Position numbers and translations under genes: made by a program
NCBI RefSeq assembly: GCF_030269445.1
Contig: NZ_BSTJ01000001.1
Coordinates: forward strand, 1,575,898 to 1,639,897
Length of the DNA: 64,000 nucleotides
Reading direction: 5' to 3'
From: Actinoallomurus iriomotensis
Lineage (GTDB): Bacteria; Actinomycetota; Actinomycetes; Streptosporangiales; Streptosporangiaceae
The notes under the pieces: model-generated
What the model was told of the DNA's origin: nothing
Database searches by the model: none
What the model saw: only the letters and a program-made list of their open reading frames with translations
Part shown: one piece after another, positions 61,809-64,000 of the stretch
Layout of the letters: each line of letters starts with the position of its first letter
Numbering within the stretch: the first letter of the stretch is position 1

Positions 61809-62816
61809 TCATGACGCGGCCGGAAGGGTAGAACCTCGAATGTCCGTTACGTACCAATTGCCGTCTTTTTTCACCATCGTGAGCTGATAGGTCTGCTCGA
61901 GCGACCCACCCGTGGTCTTGGGCTGACCAGGAGCGACCTGCCAGATCACGGTCGCGTTGACCGTCCGCGCGTTGGCGTCGCCTCGCGGCGCGTCGATCTC
62001 CTGCAGTGCGCTGAACGTGAACACGTTGCCGAGTCCCGTCACCGGCGGGTCGGAGTAACGCTGCAGCGAAGCGGTGTCACCGCTCGCGTACGCCTTGAAG
62101 AAGCCCGTGAGGGGCTCCTGCAACTCGGATTCGAGCGCGGTATCGCGATCTTGATTGGTCGGCGGCAACGCCGCCCTCGGCGGCGCCGGAAGCGTCGCGG
62201 GCCGCCCGGATATCGCCAACGCGCCGTCCTTCGCGTACACCGGGACGGCGAGCTGGAAGATTTTTCCGTTGGCCTGCACGAGCAGCGTCACGATCGCCCG
62301 GTTGACGTCCTGCGCCTCGACCGAGGACACATGCGCCGACCGCAGCACCGACTTTCCGGTGTTGTTCCAGCCCAGCTGCGGGTCCACGCCGGGGGCGATG
62401 AATTGTGCGAGCTGCCGTTGCCGGTCCGCCGCCGTCGCCGGGTCGTAATTCAGGTAGACGTCGGCGAAGGACAGCGCATAGGAAGAGGCCGCCTCCTGCG
62501 GGAACGCCGGTTTATTCGACGAGGGCGCGGACGGCGTCGACGGCTGAGCCGTGAAGCGCTCGAACGGTGCCCTGATGCCGTTGACCAGCACCACGATGAT
62601 AAAGGCCCAGAGGATGACACGGCCGGCGTAGATCCACCACCGTCCGCCGGAGCCTCCCCAGCCGCCGCGGTCACCACCACCGCCGCCGGACCCACGACGG
62701 GCCTTGCCCCGCCGCCCCTTGTCGTCTGACTGATCCCAGGGGTCGGCGGGCGGGAATCCGCCCGGCGGGTAACCGGGCGTGCCGGCGTCTACAACGCCGG
62801 ACGACCTGCGAGCCAT
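61809..62816 (-). CDS. TcpC-type conjugal transfer protein (first gene of the T4SS-like operon)
   Basis: 335 residues. A Gly/Arg/Pro-rich cytoplasmic N-terminus, one transmembrane helix (IYAGRVILWAFIIVVLVNGI, ~62-81), then two NTF2-like domains: ~105-215 (QEAASSYALSFADVYLNYD, RQLAQFIAPGVDPQLGWNNT) and ~230-335 (ELQEPLTGFFKAYASGDTAS, YQLTMVKKDGNWYVTDIRG). The helix plus two VirB8-like domains define TcpC. It is a channel subunit at the membrane-wall interface. ATG at 62816. Transcription continues leftward to the peptidoglycan hydrolase. Confidence 0.88.
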   Translation of the reverse strand: MARRSSGVVDAGTPGYPPGGFPPADPWDQSDDKGRRGKARRGSGGGGGDRGGWGGSGGRWWIYAGRVILWAFIIVVLVNGIRAPFERFTAQPSTPSAPSSNKPAFPQEAASSYALSFADVYLNYDPATAADRQRQLAQFIAPGVDPQLGWNNTGKSVLRSAHVSSVEAQDVNRAIVTLLVQANGKIFQLAVPVYAKDGALAISGRPATLPAPPRAALPPTNQDRDTALESELQEPLTGFFKAYASGDTASLQRYSDPPVTGLGNVFTFSALQEIDAPRGDANARTVNATVIWQVAPGQPKTTGGSLEQTYQLTMVKKDGNWYVTDIRGSTLPAAS

Positions 62817-62949
62817 CGTCCCTCCGCTCGCGCCGCCCCAGCCGGATCGGCGCGCGTCTTATCCATCTACTGGTGTTCGATTTACCACCTTAACCACGGC
62901 GGTCAATTGTTCCAGTGTCGAGCGGAGATGCACAGCCCCGGCACGCGGT

Positions 62950-62958
62950 TGTGGATAA
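62950..62958 (-). promoter_or_regulatory. DnaA-box-like sequence
   Basis: TGTGGATAA (reverse complement TTATCCACA) within GCGGTTGTGGATAACTCC, in the ~190-bp gap between ychF and tcpC. It shares flanks with the site at 4058-4066. No cluster of boxes, so not an origin. Confidence 0.35.
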
Positions 62959-63006
62959 CTCCTTGTGACGGGCAGTATTACCGGAAGGCGAGGTTTGTCT
63001 CGCTTC

Positions 63007-64000
<994 letters not shown>

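Noticed and set aside
51488-62816. Classification as an integrative and conjugative element
   Set aside because: No integrase, relaxase, attachment-site repeats or tRNA gene at the borders; flanking genes are ordinary core genes in the same direction.

Overview
The window is very GC-rich (roughly 70%), with Shine-Dalgarno-led ATG, GTG and occasional TTG starts. It carries mshB (mycothiol biosynthesis), four PknB-type Ser/Thr kinases, a WXG-like protein pair, two menaquinone-type succinate dehydrogenases and a TcpC/TcpE-type conjugation-like locus. Together these point to a mycothiol-producing filamentous actinobacterium, probably of the Streptosporangiales/Thermomonosporaceae group. The taxonomic placement is inference from gene content and style. 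It is chromosomal sequence; I see no rRNA, tRNA, CRISPR array or intact insertion sequence.

Layout. 1-4.0 kb: the 5' part of a crotonase gene running off the left edge, a 1.5-kb gene-poor stretch (a decayed 103-bp duplication and a 13-bp minisatellite), and a tandem pair of paralogues of unknown family. 4.2-8.7 kb: a methyltransferase, a 206-aa catalytic-site-less relative of CysRS/MshC, then an overlapping lipoprotein / secreted protein / receptor-kinase operon. 8.7-11.4 kb: an Lrp-type regulator divergent from a dimethylargininase-family hydrolase and ornithine aminotransferase (arginine/ornithine catabolism), closed by a strong terminator. 11.5-14.3 kb: a PadR regulator and DHA2 efflux pump, convergent with a flavin reductase. 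14.3-20.7 kb: a DUF6113-like membrane protein, mshB, a kinase, an S9 peptidase, a zinc-ribbon protein, a low-molecular-weight phosphatase and a lipoprotein.

20.8-30 kb: a heterodimeric ABC exporter whose two halves have complementary degenerate ATPase sites and are joined by three 68-bp tandem repeats, each a 23-codon mini-ORF; then an oppABCDF peptide importer. 30-39 kb: two complete succinate dehydrogenase operons transcribed away from each other, with a LysR gene and a small membrane-protein gene between them. 39-46.7 kb: a lipoprotein / 712-aa / WXG-like operon, a DUF4282-type protein, and a kinase coupled to a coiled-coil protein. 46.7-51.5 kb: typA, a second HRDY-type receptor kinase, an MTH1187-family protein and a Nudix hydrolase. 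51.5-62.8 kb: one minus-strand operon for a type IV secretion/conjugation-like apparatus (TcpC, a TcpD-like protein, a TcpE-MinD fusion, a mini-ORF, VirB4, a VirB6/TrbL-like protein, a VirB8-like protein, a lysozyme-NlpC/P60 hydrolase), without relaxase or coupling protein. The window ends inside ychF.

The most distinctive signal is translational architecture. At three operon junctions a tiny ORF is inserted whose start overlaps the upstream stop as ATGA. In the ABC exporter the repeat is iterated three times, and every copy both ends and restarts translation. Its Shine-Dalgarno GGAGG can pair with a CCTCC a few bases upstream, so ribosome passage through each mini-ORF may gate re-initiation on the next gene.
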